From JAGNHN01 sp964590645 (lineage in GTDB: Bacteria; Bacteroidota; Bacteroidia; Bacteroidales; JAGNHN01), in the NCBI GenBank assembly GCA_964590645.1, contig CAZPYJ010000022.1, positions 9,219 through 73,218 of the forward strand: a DNA stretch of 64,000 nucleotides, written 5' to 3'. Below, piece after piece: positions 1 to 8,341 of the stretch. The notes under the pieces are model-generated. The model did no database searches. It saw nothing but the letters and a program-made list of their open reading frames with translations, and was not told the DNA's origin. The position numbers and the translations under genes were made by a program. The first letter of the stretch is position 1; each line of letters starts with the position of its first letter.

Positions 1-831
1 GAAACCCAGCTTACCAAAGTGAACGAAGATGTCTTCAGTCGCATTAAACTGGGTAAGGTGGAGAAGCGCTGGGTCAAAACAAGCGATGACAAAGAAATGC
101 TGACCTGGGTAATCTATCCTCCTGATTTTGATCCCGGCAAGAAGTATCCAGCCCTGCTCTATTGCCAGGGTGGTCCGCAAAGTGCAGTAAGTCAGTTTTT
201 TAGCTATCGCTGGAATTTCCAGATGATGGCGGCACACGGGTATATTGTGGTTGCCCCGAACCGCCGGGGCTTGCCCACCTTCGGACAGGAATGGAATGAT
301 CAGATCAGTGGGGATTACGGCGGACAGAATATCCGGGATTACCTGAGCGCCATCGATGCCCTGGCTGCTGAGCCCTTTGTGGATGAAAACAGCCTGGGAG
401 CGATTGGCGCTTCTTATGGGGGATTCAGCGTCTTCTACCTGGCAGGGCACCATCAGAAAAGATTTAAAGCCTTTATCTCGCACTGCGGAATGTTCAACCT
501 GGAAGCCCAATACGCCTCCACGGAAGAGTATTTCTTCGTCAATAAAGATCTGGAAGGCCCATACTGGGAGAATCCACGCCCGAAGAGCTACGATTTTTCA
601 CCCCATCTTTATGTAGATCAATGGGATACCCCGATAATGATTATTACCGGAGCCAAAGATTACCGCATCCCCTATGCCCAGAGCCTTCAGGCATTCAATA
701 GTGCCCAGCTCCGGGGTATTCCCAGCCGGCTGCTGTTCTTTCCAGACGAAACTCACTTTGTACTGAAACCGCAGAACGCGGTATTGTGGCAGCGTGAATT
801 TTTCAAATGGCTGGACGAGTGGTTGAAATAA
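1..831 (+). CDS. S9 family serine peptidase, C-terminal part (5' truncated by window edge)
   Basis: The reading frame is open to base 1, so the gene starts outside the window; 276 codons are visible. They cover most of the alpha/beta-hydrolase catalytic domain of an S9 (prolyl oligopeptidase-type, dipeptidyl or acylaminoacyl) peptidase. The nucleophile elbow GASYGG has its Ser codon at 412-414. The acid is the Asp of GAKDYRIP (about 658-660) and the His is in DETHF (754-756), giving the family order Ser-Asp-His. The PNRRG segment just after the oxyanion-hole region is also typical of S9. The N-terminal beta-propeller would lie upstream. A GTG at 19 could be read as a start, but it would leave an enzyme without a propeller, so truncation is more likely. 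A secreted peptidase gene follows 24 bases downstream on the same strand, which suggests co-transcription. The exact subfamily (DPP IV, S9B or S9C) cannot be decided from this part. Confidence 0.9.
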   Translation, partial: ETQLTKVNEDVFSRIKLGKVEKRWVKTSDDKEMLTWVIYPPDFDPGKKYPALLYCQGGPQSAVSQFFSYRWNFQMMAAHGYIVVAPNRRGLPTFGQEWNDQISGDYGGQNIRDYLSAIDALAAEPFVDENSLGAIGASYGGFSVFYLAGHHQKRFKAFISHCGMFNLEAQYASTEEYFFVNKDLEGPYWENPRPKSYDFSPHLYVDQWDTPIMIITGAKDYRIPYAQSLQAFNSAQLRGIPSRLLFFPDETHFVLKPQNAVLWQREFFKWLDEWLK

Positions 832-855
832 GCTGATTCATAATATTCCCGAGAG

Positions 856-2967
856 ATGAAACACATCCTTAGCCTGCTTGCTGGCCTGCTTTGTCTTACT
901 TTCCTTCAGTCCCAGGCAACACGGTCGCAAGCCGAAAGCCTGGCAAAACACTTCCTGAACGAAAGGAATGAACTCAGAGGAGATGCCCTTGCATACCATC
1001 TTAACGAAGTCATCCCGCTGCCGGCGGGCAGTAAATCGGCCCTGGCCTGGGTATTCAACTTCAGTCCGGGCGCCTGGGTAATGGTAGCGGCAGAGGAAAG
1101 CGCCTATCCAATCCTGGCCTATGGCTATGAAGGATACTGGGAGCCTTCTCCGGAGCATCCAGGTCTTCAATTATGGCTGAGCCAGTATTTTTTCGAAATT
1201 GAGCTGGCCAGGAAGGCGCGCCTGGAAGGCAAAGCCGGACTTGCTCACCCAGCCTGGGCGCATTATCTTCAGCAAAAAAGCCCCGACAAAACAAAGTTCA
1301 GGTCTGTTCTTCCCTTGCTGACCAGCACCTGGGATCAGGGGTATCCCTACAATCAACTTTGTCCGGAAGATCCGAATGGTGTGGCCGGAAACGCAGTGGT
1401 GGGCTGCGTTGCCACAGCCTGCGCCCAGCTGATGTACTATTTCCGATACCCGGAAAGTGGCAGTGGGAGCTATACCTATTATCACCCGCTCTACGATACG
1501 CTCACCGTTGATTTTGCTAATGCGGTGTATGAATATGATAAAATGACGGATTACACCACCGTCTATAATGAGGAGATCGCCGAAATCTCCTATCACTTCG
1601 GCGTTTCTGTAGATATGCTCTATGGCCCGGCCAGTTCGGGAATGTACAACCATAAAGCGGCCTATTCCCTGGCAACCCATTTCAACTTTTCCCCGGAAAC
1701 CCAATATGTTTACCGGGACAGTACCACAATGGACTGGGATTCCCTTTTGCTCAACCATCTTGACCGCAGCATACCGATGTATTATGCCGGATGGGCCGCT
1801 CCGGGTTCTTCCAGCGGTCACGCTTTTATTGCCGATGGCTATGAAATGACATCCCAGGGTTTGCACTATCACTTCAACTGGGGCTGGGGCGGTAGCCAGG
1901 ATGGCTATTTCTATACCAACAACCTCACCCCGGGCGGTGCTCAGTTTACCTTTAGCCAGGAGCTGATCATCAATGCATATCCCGACACCAGTCAATACAG
2001 CTATCCTGCCTATTGTAGCGGACAGAAGGAACTCAACGCACGCAACGGAAGCATTGATGACGGAAGCGGCCCCACCCGTGATTACCTCGCTCTTAGCCGC
2101 TGCAGCTGGTTGATCCGGCCTCAAACCGAAGCCTGGGATTCAGTAGAAGCCATTCGACTTCAAATCCGTCGACTGGATACGGAAAGCGGAACAGACCAAT
2201 TGCGAATCTATGATGGAGCTGACAGCACAGCCAACCTGCTCGGCGTTTTCACGGGAAGCAATCCGCCTCCTCTTCTGCAGACAACAGGCAATGAGGCTTT
2301 CATTCAATTTGTCAGCGACAGCAGCCAGAACGCAAAGGGATTTTTCCTGATGTATGAAAGTGTAAACCCGCAGTATTGCGCTGGCCTGCAAAATATCACC
2401 GCACCCTCGGGTAGTATCGGAGATGGTAGCGGTGACAAGCACTACAACAACAGTACCCTCTGCCGCTGGCTGATTGAACCGCCCGGTGCTGTGAGCCTGA
2501 GCCTGAACTTCACCCGCTTCAATACACAGGCCGGTAAGGATGTGCTGAAAGTATATGACTGGGGATCTCAGGCTTTGCTGGGGAGTTTCAGTGGGGCACA
2601 GTTGCCACCTGTTCTTACGGCGCCTTCCGGTGCAATGTATTTGGAGTTCAGTACCGATACGGATATACGAATGGATGGATGGGAGGCAAACTACAGCGGC
2701 AGTGCTGCCGGAATTATGGCGCTGAATGAACTGAGATTGCAGGTGTTTCCCAACCCCGCCCGCAAGGCCGTGATGTGGGAGATAGAGTCGGTTGAGAAGG
2801 CACCTGTTCAGATGAGCCTGTCCGACCTGCAGGGTAAAATACTACGTCAGTGGCTCCATCAGGAAAAGCAGGGAAGCCTTTCATTGGAAGGGATACCCTC
2901 GGGTATGTACCTCCTGAGCATTACCAACGGGAAAAGCAGTACTTACCGCAAGCTTGTCATTCTTTAA
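856..2967 (+). CDS. Secreted C10 (streptopain-like) cysteine peptidase with CUB-like domains and T9SS sorting domain
   Basis: The 703-residue protein begins with a signal peptide (about residues 1-21), then a Spi-type inhibitory prodomain (to about 145). The C10 papain-like domain has its catalytic Cys in VVGCVATACAQ (C184) and its His in SSGHAFIADGY (H322), followed by the FNWGWGG stretch that supplies the Asn/Trp of the active site. Two CUB-like beta domains follow, starting near 387 and 507; each opens with a YC motif and has the GSIxDGSG pattern. The last ~75 residues are a T9SS type A sorting domain, starting at VFPNPA. By family knowledge this is a zymogen exported by Sec, moved across the outer membrane by the T9SS and trimmed at the C-terminus. 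It follows the S9 peptidase by 24 bases. Its stop overlaps by 11 bases the 3' end of the convergent zinc-ribbon gene. The substrate is unknown. Confidence 0.92.
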   Translation: MKHILSLLAGLLCLTFLQSQATRSQAESLAKHFLNERNELRGDALAYHLNEVIPLPAGSKSALAWVFNFSPGAWVMVAAEESAYPILAYGYEGYWEPSPEHPGLQLWLSQYFFEIELARKARLEGKAGLAHPAWAHYLQQKSPDKTKFRSVLPLLTSTWDQGYPYNQLCPEDPNGVAGNAVVGCVATACAQLMYYFRYPESGSGSYTYYHPLYDTLTVDFANAVYEYDKMTDYTTVYNEEIAEISYHFGVSVDMLYGPASSGMYNHKAAYSLATHFNFSPETQYVYRDSTTMDWDSLLLNHLDRSIPMYYAGWAAPGSSSGHAFIADGYEMTSQGLHYHFNWGWGGSQDGYFYTNNLTPGGAQFTFSQELIINAYPDTSQYSYPAYCSGQKELNARNGSIDDGSGPTRDYLALSRCSWLIRPQTEAWDSVEAIRLQIRRLDTESGTDQLRIYDGADSTANLLGVFTGSNPPPLLQTTGNEAFIQFVSDSSQNAKGFFLMYESVNPQYCAGLQNITAPSGSIGDGSGDKHYNNSTLCRWLIEPPGAVSLSLNFTRFNTQAGKDVLKVYDWGSQALLGSFSGAQLPPVLTAPSGAMYLEFSTDTDIRMDGWEANYSGSAAGIMALNELRLQVFPNPARKAVMWEIESVEKAPVQMSLSDLQGKILRQWLHQEKQGSLSLEGIPSGMYLLSITNGKSSTYRKLVIL

Positions 2968-3412
2968 ATACTGCCGCAAGCTCCGGAGCGATCAGGTCTG
3001 CCCGCTTTTCAAGACACTCGCTGATCTTCTTCTTGAATTTCCAGCAGGTCATCTGACGCAAATTCAGACGACGCGATAATTCATAGGTGGATATTTCGGC
3101 ATCCCCGCATACGAGATACGTGATGCGGAAAGCATCAGGCAGGTGTATGCGGCAGCGATGAAAGATCGTATGTGCCGTGGCCGACTCCTCTCGCTTGCAA
3201 CGGGTGCAGCGCCGAGAATAGGGTGTTTTCCCTTCACAATAATTCGTGTGTCCGCAATGACGGCAGACAAAGCCATCCCGCCACTTGGATTCAGCCAGAA
3301 AGCGAAGACAGGCCTCGTGTGTGCTGTAATGCGTGTCAAAATCAAGGATATCCATCGAGCGGAACATTCCTTCCATTCGGTTCGCACTCAAATCGTATTC
3401 ATTCTCAGTCAT
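2957..3412 (-). CDS. Stand-alone IS1595-type transposase zinc-ribbon protein without a DDE domain
   Basis: About 151 residues from the ATG at 3412 (MTENEYDL); a TTG 30 bases further upstream is a weaker alternative. The centre matches the zinc-ribbon of IS1595/ISXO2-family transposases: FLAESKWRDGFVCRHCGH, then RRCTRCKR, giving a CxxC...CxxC metal site. It is followed by the HTIFHRCRI-type segment and a small helical helix-turn-helix-like region (STYELSRRLNLRQMTCWKFK). A complete IS1595 transposase would continue with a DDE nuclease domain of ~150 residues; here the frame stops, and the DNA beyond it is the C10 peptidase gene. No terminal inverted repeats are visible. It may be a truncated relic or a domesticated DNA-binding protein. 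The stop is embedded in the end of the convergent C10 gene (11-base overlap). Confidence 0.75.
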   Translation of the reverse strand: MTENEYDLSANRMEGMFRSMDILDFDTHYSTHEACLRFLAESKWRDGFVCRHCGHTNYCEGKTPYSRRCTRCKREESATAHTIFHRCRIHLPDAFRITYLVCGDAEISTYELSRRLNLRQMTCWKFKKKISECLEKRADLIAPELAAVFKE

Positions 3413-3479
3413 TTCAAAAAATCTTGCGACAAAATTAAACAATTAGTGATACTTAAGCGATTTATTATTGAATAATTTA

Positions 3480-3487
3480 TATATTTG
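3480..3487 (+). promoter_or_regulatory. Promoter -7 box (TATATTTG) for the thioredoxin lipoprotein gene
   Basis: Exact match to the Bacteroidota -7 consensus TAnnTTTG, 28 bases before the ATG at 3516. No good -33 TTTG is seen 19-21 bases upstream, so the call rests on the -7 box and position. Confidence 0.55.
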
Positions 3488-3515
3488 CAGCGAAAACAGA
3501 AACAGCAAAATCATT

Positions 3516-4124
3516 ATGAAAAGATCCTTTTTGATCCTGGCCCTTGCCTCATTCCTGCTGAGTGCCTGCAGTTCCAACGCCACTGAGAGCGGAGAAAACA
3601 AAAACCTCAGTACTGCTGTTGCCCCGGAAACAGAAGAAGAGCAGGAGGCGGCCGTCACATCCCTGCCGGATGAAGGTCCGGAAATGATTCAGGAAAGCGA
3701 AGCTACCGTCCCGCTGAAAGAAAGCGCAAAAGCTACTGAAGTCAATACCAAGCCGGTGATGTTGAATGCTGCTTCTTTCAAGGAGAAGGTATTCAATTAT
3801 GAAAAGAACCCAACTACCTGGGTATACGAAGGCAGCCGGCCCTGCATTATCGATTTCTATGCTGACTGGTGCAAGCCGTGCAAACTGGTGGCTCCGATTA
3901 TGGATGAACTGGCTGAAAAATACGCCGGACAGGTTGATATTTATAAAGTAGACACCCAGGTGGAGCGCGAATTATCACAGGTGTTTGGGATCCGCAGCAT
4001 ACCCTCTGTTCTTTTCTGTCCGGCCGAAGGCCAGCCGCAGATGACCCAGGGTGCGCTTCCCAAGGAAACCTATGAACAAGTGATCAAAGAGTTCCTGTTG
4101 GCGGAAAAGCCTTCAGCCCAATAA
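3516..4124 (+). CDS. Thioredoxin-fold lipoprotein
   Basis: 202 residues from the ATG at 3516; the frame is open upstream but the promoter box at 3480 and the lipoprotein signal fix this start. MKRSFLILALASFLLSAC is a lipoprotein signal peptide with lipobox LSAC. It is followed by a low-complexity acidic linker (about residues 20-85), then a thioredoxin domain with active site DWCKPCK and the cis-Pro motif RSIPS. The fold and redox motif indicate a disulfide oxidoreductase anchored in the periplasm or at the outer membrane. It is a tandem paralogue of the cytosolic thioredoxin 33 bases downstream: the domains share VFNYEKN, DFYADWC, FGIRSIPS and a QPQM..GALPK tail. The CKPC active site differs from the CGPC of its neighbour, which should shift its redox potential. 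The electron partner is unknown. Confidence 0.88.
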   Translation: MKRSFLILALASFLLSACSSNATESGENKNLSTAVAPETEEEQEAAVTSLPDEGPEMIQESEATVPLKESAKATEVNTKPVMLNAASFKEKVFNYEKNPTTWVYEGSRPCIIDFYADWCKPCKLVAPIMDELAEKYAGQVDIYKVDTQVERELSQVFGIRSIPSVLFCPAEGQPQMTQGALPKETYEQVIKEFLLAEKPSAQ

Positions 4125-4157
4125 TTCACCGATTATTCATCATCAAAAAACCATAAG

Positions 4158-4532
4158 ATGACACAAATGCTGACTAAGGAAGACTTTCTGCAGAAAGTTT
4201 TCAATTACGAAAAGAACAAAGACTGGAAATTCGAGGGGGATCTTCCCTGCCTGATCGACTTTTATGCTGATTGGTGCGGGCCCTGCAAAATGGTAGCTCC
4301 CATCCTGGAGGAACTCTCAAAGGAGTATGCCGGGAAGATCAACATTTATAAAATCGACACAGAGAAGGAACAGGAGCTGGCCGCCGCTTTTGGCATCAGG
4401 AGCATTCCCAGCCTGCTGTTCTGTCCGAAGAATGAGCAGCCTCAGATGGCAATGGGCGCCCTTCCCAAGGATGCACTGAAAAATGCCATTGAAGAGGTGC
4501 TGCTGGGCAAAAAACAAGAACAACCTGCGTAA
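4158..4532 (+). CDS. trxA: Thioredoxin
   Basis: 124 residues with no signal peptide, so cytosolic. The classical thioredoxin active site WCGPCK sits in FYADWCGPCKMVAPIL, and the cis-proline is in GIRSIPSLLF. Its role by family is reduction of protein disulfides with electrons from thioredoxin reductase. Compared with a minimal thioredoxin (~105 residues) it has a short N-terminal extension containing FNYEKN, shared only with the adjacent lipoprotein thioredoxin. That shows the two arose by tandem duplication rather than by independent recruitment. It lies 33 bases after the lipoprotein gene and is followed by a clear intrinsic terminator, so the two probably form a bicistronic unit. Confidence 0.93.
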   Translation: MTQMLTKEDFLQKVFNYEKNKDWKFEGDLPCLIDFYADWCGPCKMVAPILEELSKEYAGKINIYKIDTEKEQELAAAFGIRSIPSLLFCPKNEQPQMAMGALPKDALKNAIEEVLLGKKQEQPA

Positions 4533-4565
4533 TACGCTTCAAGATTAGGTTAGACTAGGTTGTTT

Positions 4566-4592
4566 GGCGCGGAGGAAACTTCGCGCCTTTTT
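4566..4592 (+). terminator. Intrinsic terminator after trxA
   Basis: GGCGCG (4566-4571) pairs with CGCGCC (4582-4587) across a short A-rich loop, followed by a T run. It lies 34 bases after the trxA stop. Confidence 0.85.
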
Positions 4593-4620
4593 CATATCGT
4601 GAGAAGTCGAATATAAAAGC

Positions 4621-4628
4621 TACCTTTG
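4621..4628 (+). promoter_or_regulatory. Promoter -7 box (TACCTTTG) for the methionine gamma-lyase-like gene
   Basis: TAnnTTTG match 31 bases before the ATG at 4660, immediately after the trxA terminator. No convincing -33 element. Confidence 0.55.
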
Positions 4629-4659
4629 CCCCCGATACTAACTCCAAAACCAATACAGA

Positions 4660-5841
4660 ATGGATCATAAGAATCTGAAATTCAATTCAAAGCTTATTCA
4701 CGCAGGAGAAATGGAAGATTGTTTGGGCAGCGCAACCGTTCCCATTTATCAGACCTCCACTTTTCGCTTCAGAAATGCCGATCACGGTGCAGCCTGTTTC
4801 TCCGGAGAGGAAGACGGATATATTTACACCCGCATTGCGAATCCTACCATACAAGCCCTGGAAGAAGCCGTTGCAGCCCTTGAGAATGGTTTTGGCGGGA
4901 TTGCCACTGCCTCCGGAATGGCTGCCATCACTGCCGTTTATCACGCCTATCTGGGAGCTGGGCTCCATATTGTAAGCCACAATGCCCTGTATGGCCCGGC
5001 CAGAGGAGTAATGGAAACCATCTTCAGCAAATTTGGGGTGAGTTATACATACGTGGATACCACAAATCCGGAGAACGTCAGGAAGGCCATCCAGCCCAAC
5101 ACCCGTTTGATCTATACCGAAACACCGGCCAATCCCACAATGGGCATCACCGACATCGCTGCCCTTGCTGCCATTGCCCGCGAACACAATATTCCGCTAT
5201 GCGTAGACAATACTTTTTGCAGTCCCGTACTCCAGCGCCCGCTTGATCTGGGCGCCGACATCAGCCTGCACTCTATGACCAAGTTTCTGAACGGGCACGC
5301 AGACATTGTGGCCGGAATGGTGGTCGCAAAGAAAGAAGAAGACTATAAGCGCATCCGCAATGTGATGGTCAATATGGGCTCTAATATGGACCCCCATCAG
5401 GCCTATATGGTACTGCGCGGCATCAAGACCCTCGGGGTAAGAATAGAACGTGCCCAGGCCAATGCGATCAAGGTGGCTGAGTTTCTTGAACAACATTCAA
5501 AAGTGGAATGGGTGAAATATCCGGGTTTGCCATCGCATCCGCAGTTTGAATTGGCGAAAAGGCAAATGCACGGCCCAGGTGCAATGATCAGTTTTGAATT
5601 GAAAGGTGGATTGAGTGCGGGTAAGGTATTGATGGACAATGTGCACCTGGCCTTGCTGGCTGTATCCCTGGGCGGAGTTGAAAGTCTGATCCAGCATCCG
5701 GCCTCGATGACCCACTCCAAAATCTCTCGCGAGCACAGGCTGGAAGCCGATATTACTGACGGGCTGGTCCGTTTCGCAGTAGGGATAGAAGATGTGGAGG
5801 ATATTATTCAGGACCTGGATCAGGCTTTATCAAAAATATAG
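4660..5841 (+). CDS. Methionine gamma-lyase-like PLP enzyme (Cys/Met metabolism family)
   Basis: 393 residues, full length for the trans-sulfuration (fold type I, PLP) family. The PLP lysine is in HSMTKFLNGH, a typical motif of this family; the cofactor Asp is in CVDNTF, and SLGGVESLIQHPASMTH is the substrate-carboxylate region. The NGHxDIVAG sequence after the lysine resembles methionine gamma-lyases (methionine to methanethiol, 2-oxobutyrate and ammonia) more than cystathionine beta-lyases. However, methionine gamma-lyases usually have Cys right after the conserved Tyr-Gly of the active site, and here the sequence is LYGPARG, with Pro. The alternatives are cystathionine gamma-lyase or O-acetylhomoserine sulfhydrylase-type activity. 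It is a single gene with its own -7 box; the patatin gene follows on the same strand. Confidence 0.85.
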   Translation: MDHKNLKFNSKLIHAGEMEDCLGSATVPIYQTSTFRFRNADHGAACFSGEEDGYIYTRIANPTIQALEEAVAALENGFGGIATASGMAAITAVYHAYLGAGLHIVSHNALYGPARGVMETIFSKFGVSYTYVDTTNPENVRKAIQPNTRLIYTETPANPTMGITDIAALAAIAREHNIPLCVDNTFCSPVLQRPLDLGADISLHSMTKFLNGHADIVAGMVVAKKEEDYKRIRNVMVNMGSNMDPHQAYMVLRGIKTLGVRIERAQANAIKVAEFLEQHSKVEWVKYPGLPSHPQFELAKRQMHGPGAMISFELKGGLSAGKVLMDNVHLALLAVSLGGVESLIQHPASMTHSKISREHRLEADITDGLVRFAVGIEDVEDIIQDLDQALSKI

Positions 5842-5905
5842 TGTAGCCCTCTTCCTGAATGGCTCTTTTTTTCAGAGCTTTGTGTTTCTGCAAGTCATTA
5901 CAATA

Positions 5906-8140
5906 ATGCTGAAATACATCAGTCTCCATACCTTCATTATTCTACTCGTCCTTGCACTCCCCTTCAGGGTGGAGGCGCAGAAAGTCGGATTGGTACTCAG
6001 TGGGGGTGGGGCGAAAGGGGCGGCCCATATTGGTGTGCTGAAAGCCCTGGAAGAGGAAGGCATTCCCATTGATTATATTACGGGAACATCCATCGGTGCC
6101 ATCATAGGCGGAATGTACGCCTCAGGTTACTCTCCTGAGCAACTGGAAGAGATCATCACTTCGGATCGTTTTACTACCTGGGTGAAGGGAGAAATTGAAG
6201 ACGAGTATTTCTTCTATTTCAAACAAGCTGAACCCGACGCATCCTGGATCACCCTTCGATTTCAGGCCGACAGTATTCTTACGGCCCGACTTCCTCATAG
6301 CCTGGTTTCTCCCGTACAACTTGACTTTGTGCTGATGGAGTTTTTTGCGGCGGCTGCTGCCGGAGCAGATTACGATTTCGACAGCCTCTTCATTCCCTTC
6401 CGCTGCATTGCCTCGGATATTGCTAATAATAAGGAAGTCGTGCTGCGCAAAGGAGACCTGAGTGCAGCTGTAAGGGCTTCAATGACTTTCCCCTTTTACT
6501 TTAAGCCCATCCGCATTGACGGTAAACTCCTTCTTGACGGCGGGATGTACAATAACTTTCCCTCCGATGTAATGTATGAAGATTTCTTCCCGGATATGAT
6601 CATTGGCAGCAAGGTGGCATCCAATTATGCTCCCCCCACCGAAGACAATATCCTGAGCCAGGTACAGACGGTGTTTATGACCAATACAGAGTATTCCGTC
6701 ATCTGCGATAATGGCGTGCTGATCGAACCCAATCTGGGCCCGGTGAATATCATCGATTTTAGCAAAGCTAAAGAGTTCATCGACAGCGGATATGCCGCCA
6801 CCCAGAGAGAAATTGCAGCCATCCGCAGTTTTCTAACCATCAGCAAACCCAAATCGCAGGTGGAACAGGAAAGAGCAGAATACCTTGCCTCATTACCGGA
6901 AGTAAGCATCGACTCCATCATCATTCAGGGTCTGAATGACAACCAAAGCCAATACATACGACGCAGTCTCTCAGGCCGGGACAATAATGTGTTGAATATA
7001 GATGAACTCAGGGAGGAATACTTTAAGTTGATCGCTGACGATAAAATATCAGGCATCTATCCCAGGCTGCGATATAGCGATGAAAGCGGGCGATATAAGC
7101 TGAACCTGGCTATGCGCAAGGCCAACAATATTGCGGTTAGTTTTGGGGGAAGCATAAGCAGCAGTCCTACCAATGAGGCTTTCCTCGAACTCAAATACAA
7201 GTATCTGGGTAAGCAGGCCATCACGGTTGCCACCAGCAGCTACATAGGACGCTTTTATAGCTCGGCCCTGGTCAAAACCCGCATCGATTATCCCGGCCGC
7301 ATCCCATTCTACATTCGGGCCGGCTTTTCAATCGATCAGTTTGATTATTTTAAAACCTCCACCTATTTCTTTGAAGACAAGACCCCTTCTTATCTGATCA
7401 AAAATGAGAACAATGTCTTTGCCGATCTCGGATGGCCCATCACAAACAAAGACCGGATGGTAATCAGACTGGCCACCGGTTTTACAAAAGACAACTATTA
7501 CCAGAATAATTTCTTTACCAGGCTGGATACAGCTGACCGGAGCAGCGTCAGTTTCAATCAGATCGGCCTGCTCTACGAACGGAGCAATCTGAATCGTAAG
7601 CAATATGCCAGCCTCGGGCATTTTTTGAGCGTAGGTGTAATGATCACCCCTGCTAAAGAGGACTATATCCCCGGCTCCACATCAAGGCTCCCGGAAGCCC
7701 AGGGCATTGAACACGACTGGTTTCGATTCCGGATGCAACTTGAGCATTATTTTCCCCTGGGAAAGGATTATACCCTGGGGGTATACGGAGACCTGCTCAT
7801 TGCCAAATACAGCTTTCTTCAAAACTATACGGCAACAATGTTAAGCAGCCCGGCATTTGAACCCATCCCTGAAAGTATGACGCGCTTTATGCCTTCATAC
7901 CGGGCGCATAATTTCGCAGGACTGGGATTGAAGCACATCTTTCATCTGGCCAACAACTTTGACTTCAGGCTGGAATCCTATCTTTTTCAACCATCCCAGG
8001 AAATCAAGAATGCAGATGGAAATCAAGCCGAATATGGGAAGCCTTTCTCCCAACGAAGCACTATCGTAAGCAGCAACCTGGTGTTCCATTCTCCCATCGG
8101 TCCGGTCAGTATCAGTGTAAACCATTACGACCGGCATTAG
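5906..8140 (+). CDS. Patatin-like phospholipase fused to a POTRA/BamA-type outer-membrane barrel
   Basis: 744 residues from the ATG at 5906. The open frame runs upstream into the previous gene, but only this start gives a signal peptide (MLKYISLHTFIILLVLAL, ending VEA). The patatin domain follows at once: oxyanion hole GGGAKG, nucleophile GTSIG, and the DGG motif with the catalytic Asp (LLLDGGMYNNFP). A POTRA-like segment (about residues 345-410) and a C-terminal beta-barrel with alternating hydrophobic and aromatic strands (about 420-744, ending SISVNHYDRH) resemble bacterial surface antigen D15/Omp85. The layout matches type Vd autotransporters such as PlpD and is widespread in Bacteroidota. 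By family it is a serine lipase/phospholipase A displayed at, or acting from, the outer membrane. The native substrate is unknown. Confidence 0.9.
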   Translation: MLKYISLHTFIILLVLALPFRVEAQKVGLVLSGGGAKGAAHIGVLKALEEEGIPIDYITGTSIGAIIGGMYASGYSPEQLEEIITSDRFTTWVKGEIEDEYFFYFKQAEPDASWITLRFQADSILTARLPHSLVSPVQLDFVLMEFFAAAAAGADYDFDSLFIPFRCIASDIANNKEVVLRKGDLSAAVRASMTFPFYFKPIRIDGKLLLDGGMYNNFPSDVMYEDFFPDMIIGSKVASNYAPPTEDNILSQVQTVFMTNTEYSVICDNGVLIEPNLGPVNIIDFSKAKEFIDSGYAATQREIAAIRSFLTISKPKSQVEQERAEYLASLPEVSIDSIIIQGLNDNQSQYIRRSLSGRDNNVLNIDELREEYFKLIADDKISGIYPRLRYSDESGRYKLNLAMRKANNIAVSFGGSISSSPTNEAFLELKYKYLGKQAITVATSSYIGRFYSSALVKTRIDYPGRIPFYIRAGFSIDQFDYFKTSTYFFEDKTPSYLIKNENNVFADLGWPITNKDRMVIRLATGFTKDNYYQNNFFTRLDTADRSSVSFNQIGLLYERSNLNRKQYASLGHFLSVGVMITPAKEDYIPGSTSRLPEAQGIEHDWFRFRMQLEHYFPLGKDYTLGVYGDLLIAKYSFLQNYTATMLSSPAFEPIPESMTRFMPSYRAHNFAGLGLKHIFHLANNFDFRLESYLFQPSQEIKNADGNQAEYGKPFSQRSTIVSSNLVFHSPIGPVSISVNHYDRH

Positions 8141-8209
8141 GATAGCTGGTCATTCATTTTGAACATCGGTTATATCCTCTTCAACCCTTCAGCAATGCGC
8201 TAATATTCC

Positions 8210-8240
8210 TTTGCCCTTCATTGGTATTGTCTTATTTTTG
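8210..8240 (+). promoter_or_regulatory. Bacteroidota-type promoter for the DUF349 gene
   Basis: -33 TTTG at 8210-8213, exactly 19 bases, then -7 TATTTTTG at 8233-8240. This is the full consensus (TTTG, N19-21, TAnnTTTG). It sits ~100 bases before the ATG at 8342, so the leader is long. The rest of the 8141-8341 gap shows no gene. Confidence 0.75.
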
Positions 8241-8341
8241 CAATCCCTCAAAAAATGGGAGCAGTCAATACAAAACCACACACGATCACCTTGTTTTTTT
8301 CAGAACCATCATACTTTCATTAGTAAGACCACTACACAATT

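Noticed and set aside
1171..2124. 317-codon minus-strand ORF
   Set aside because: It lies wholly inside the C10 peptidase gene, has no domain pattern and no promoter.
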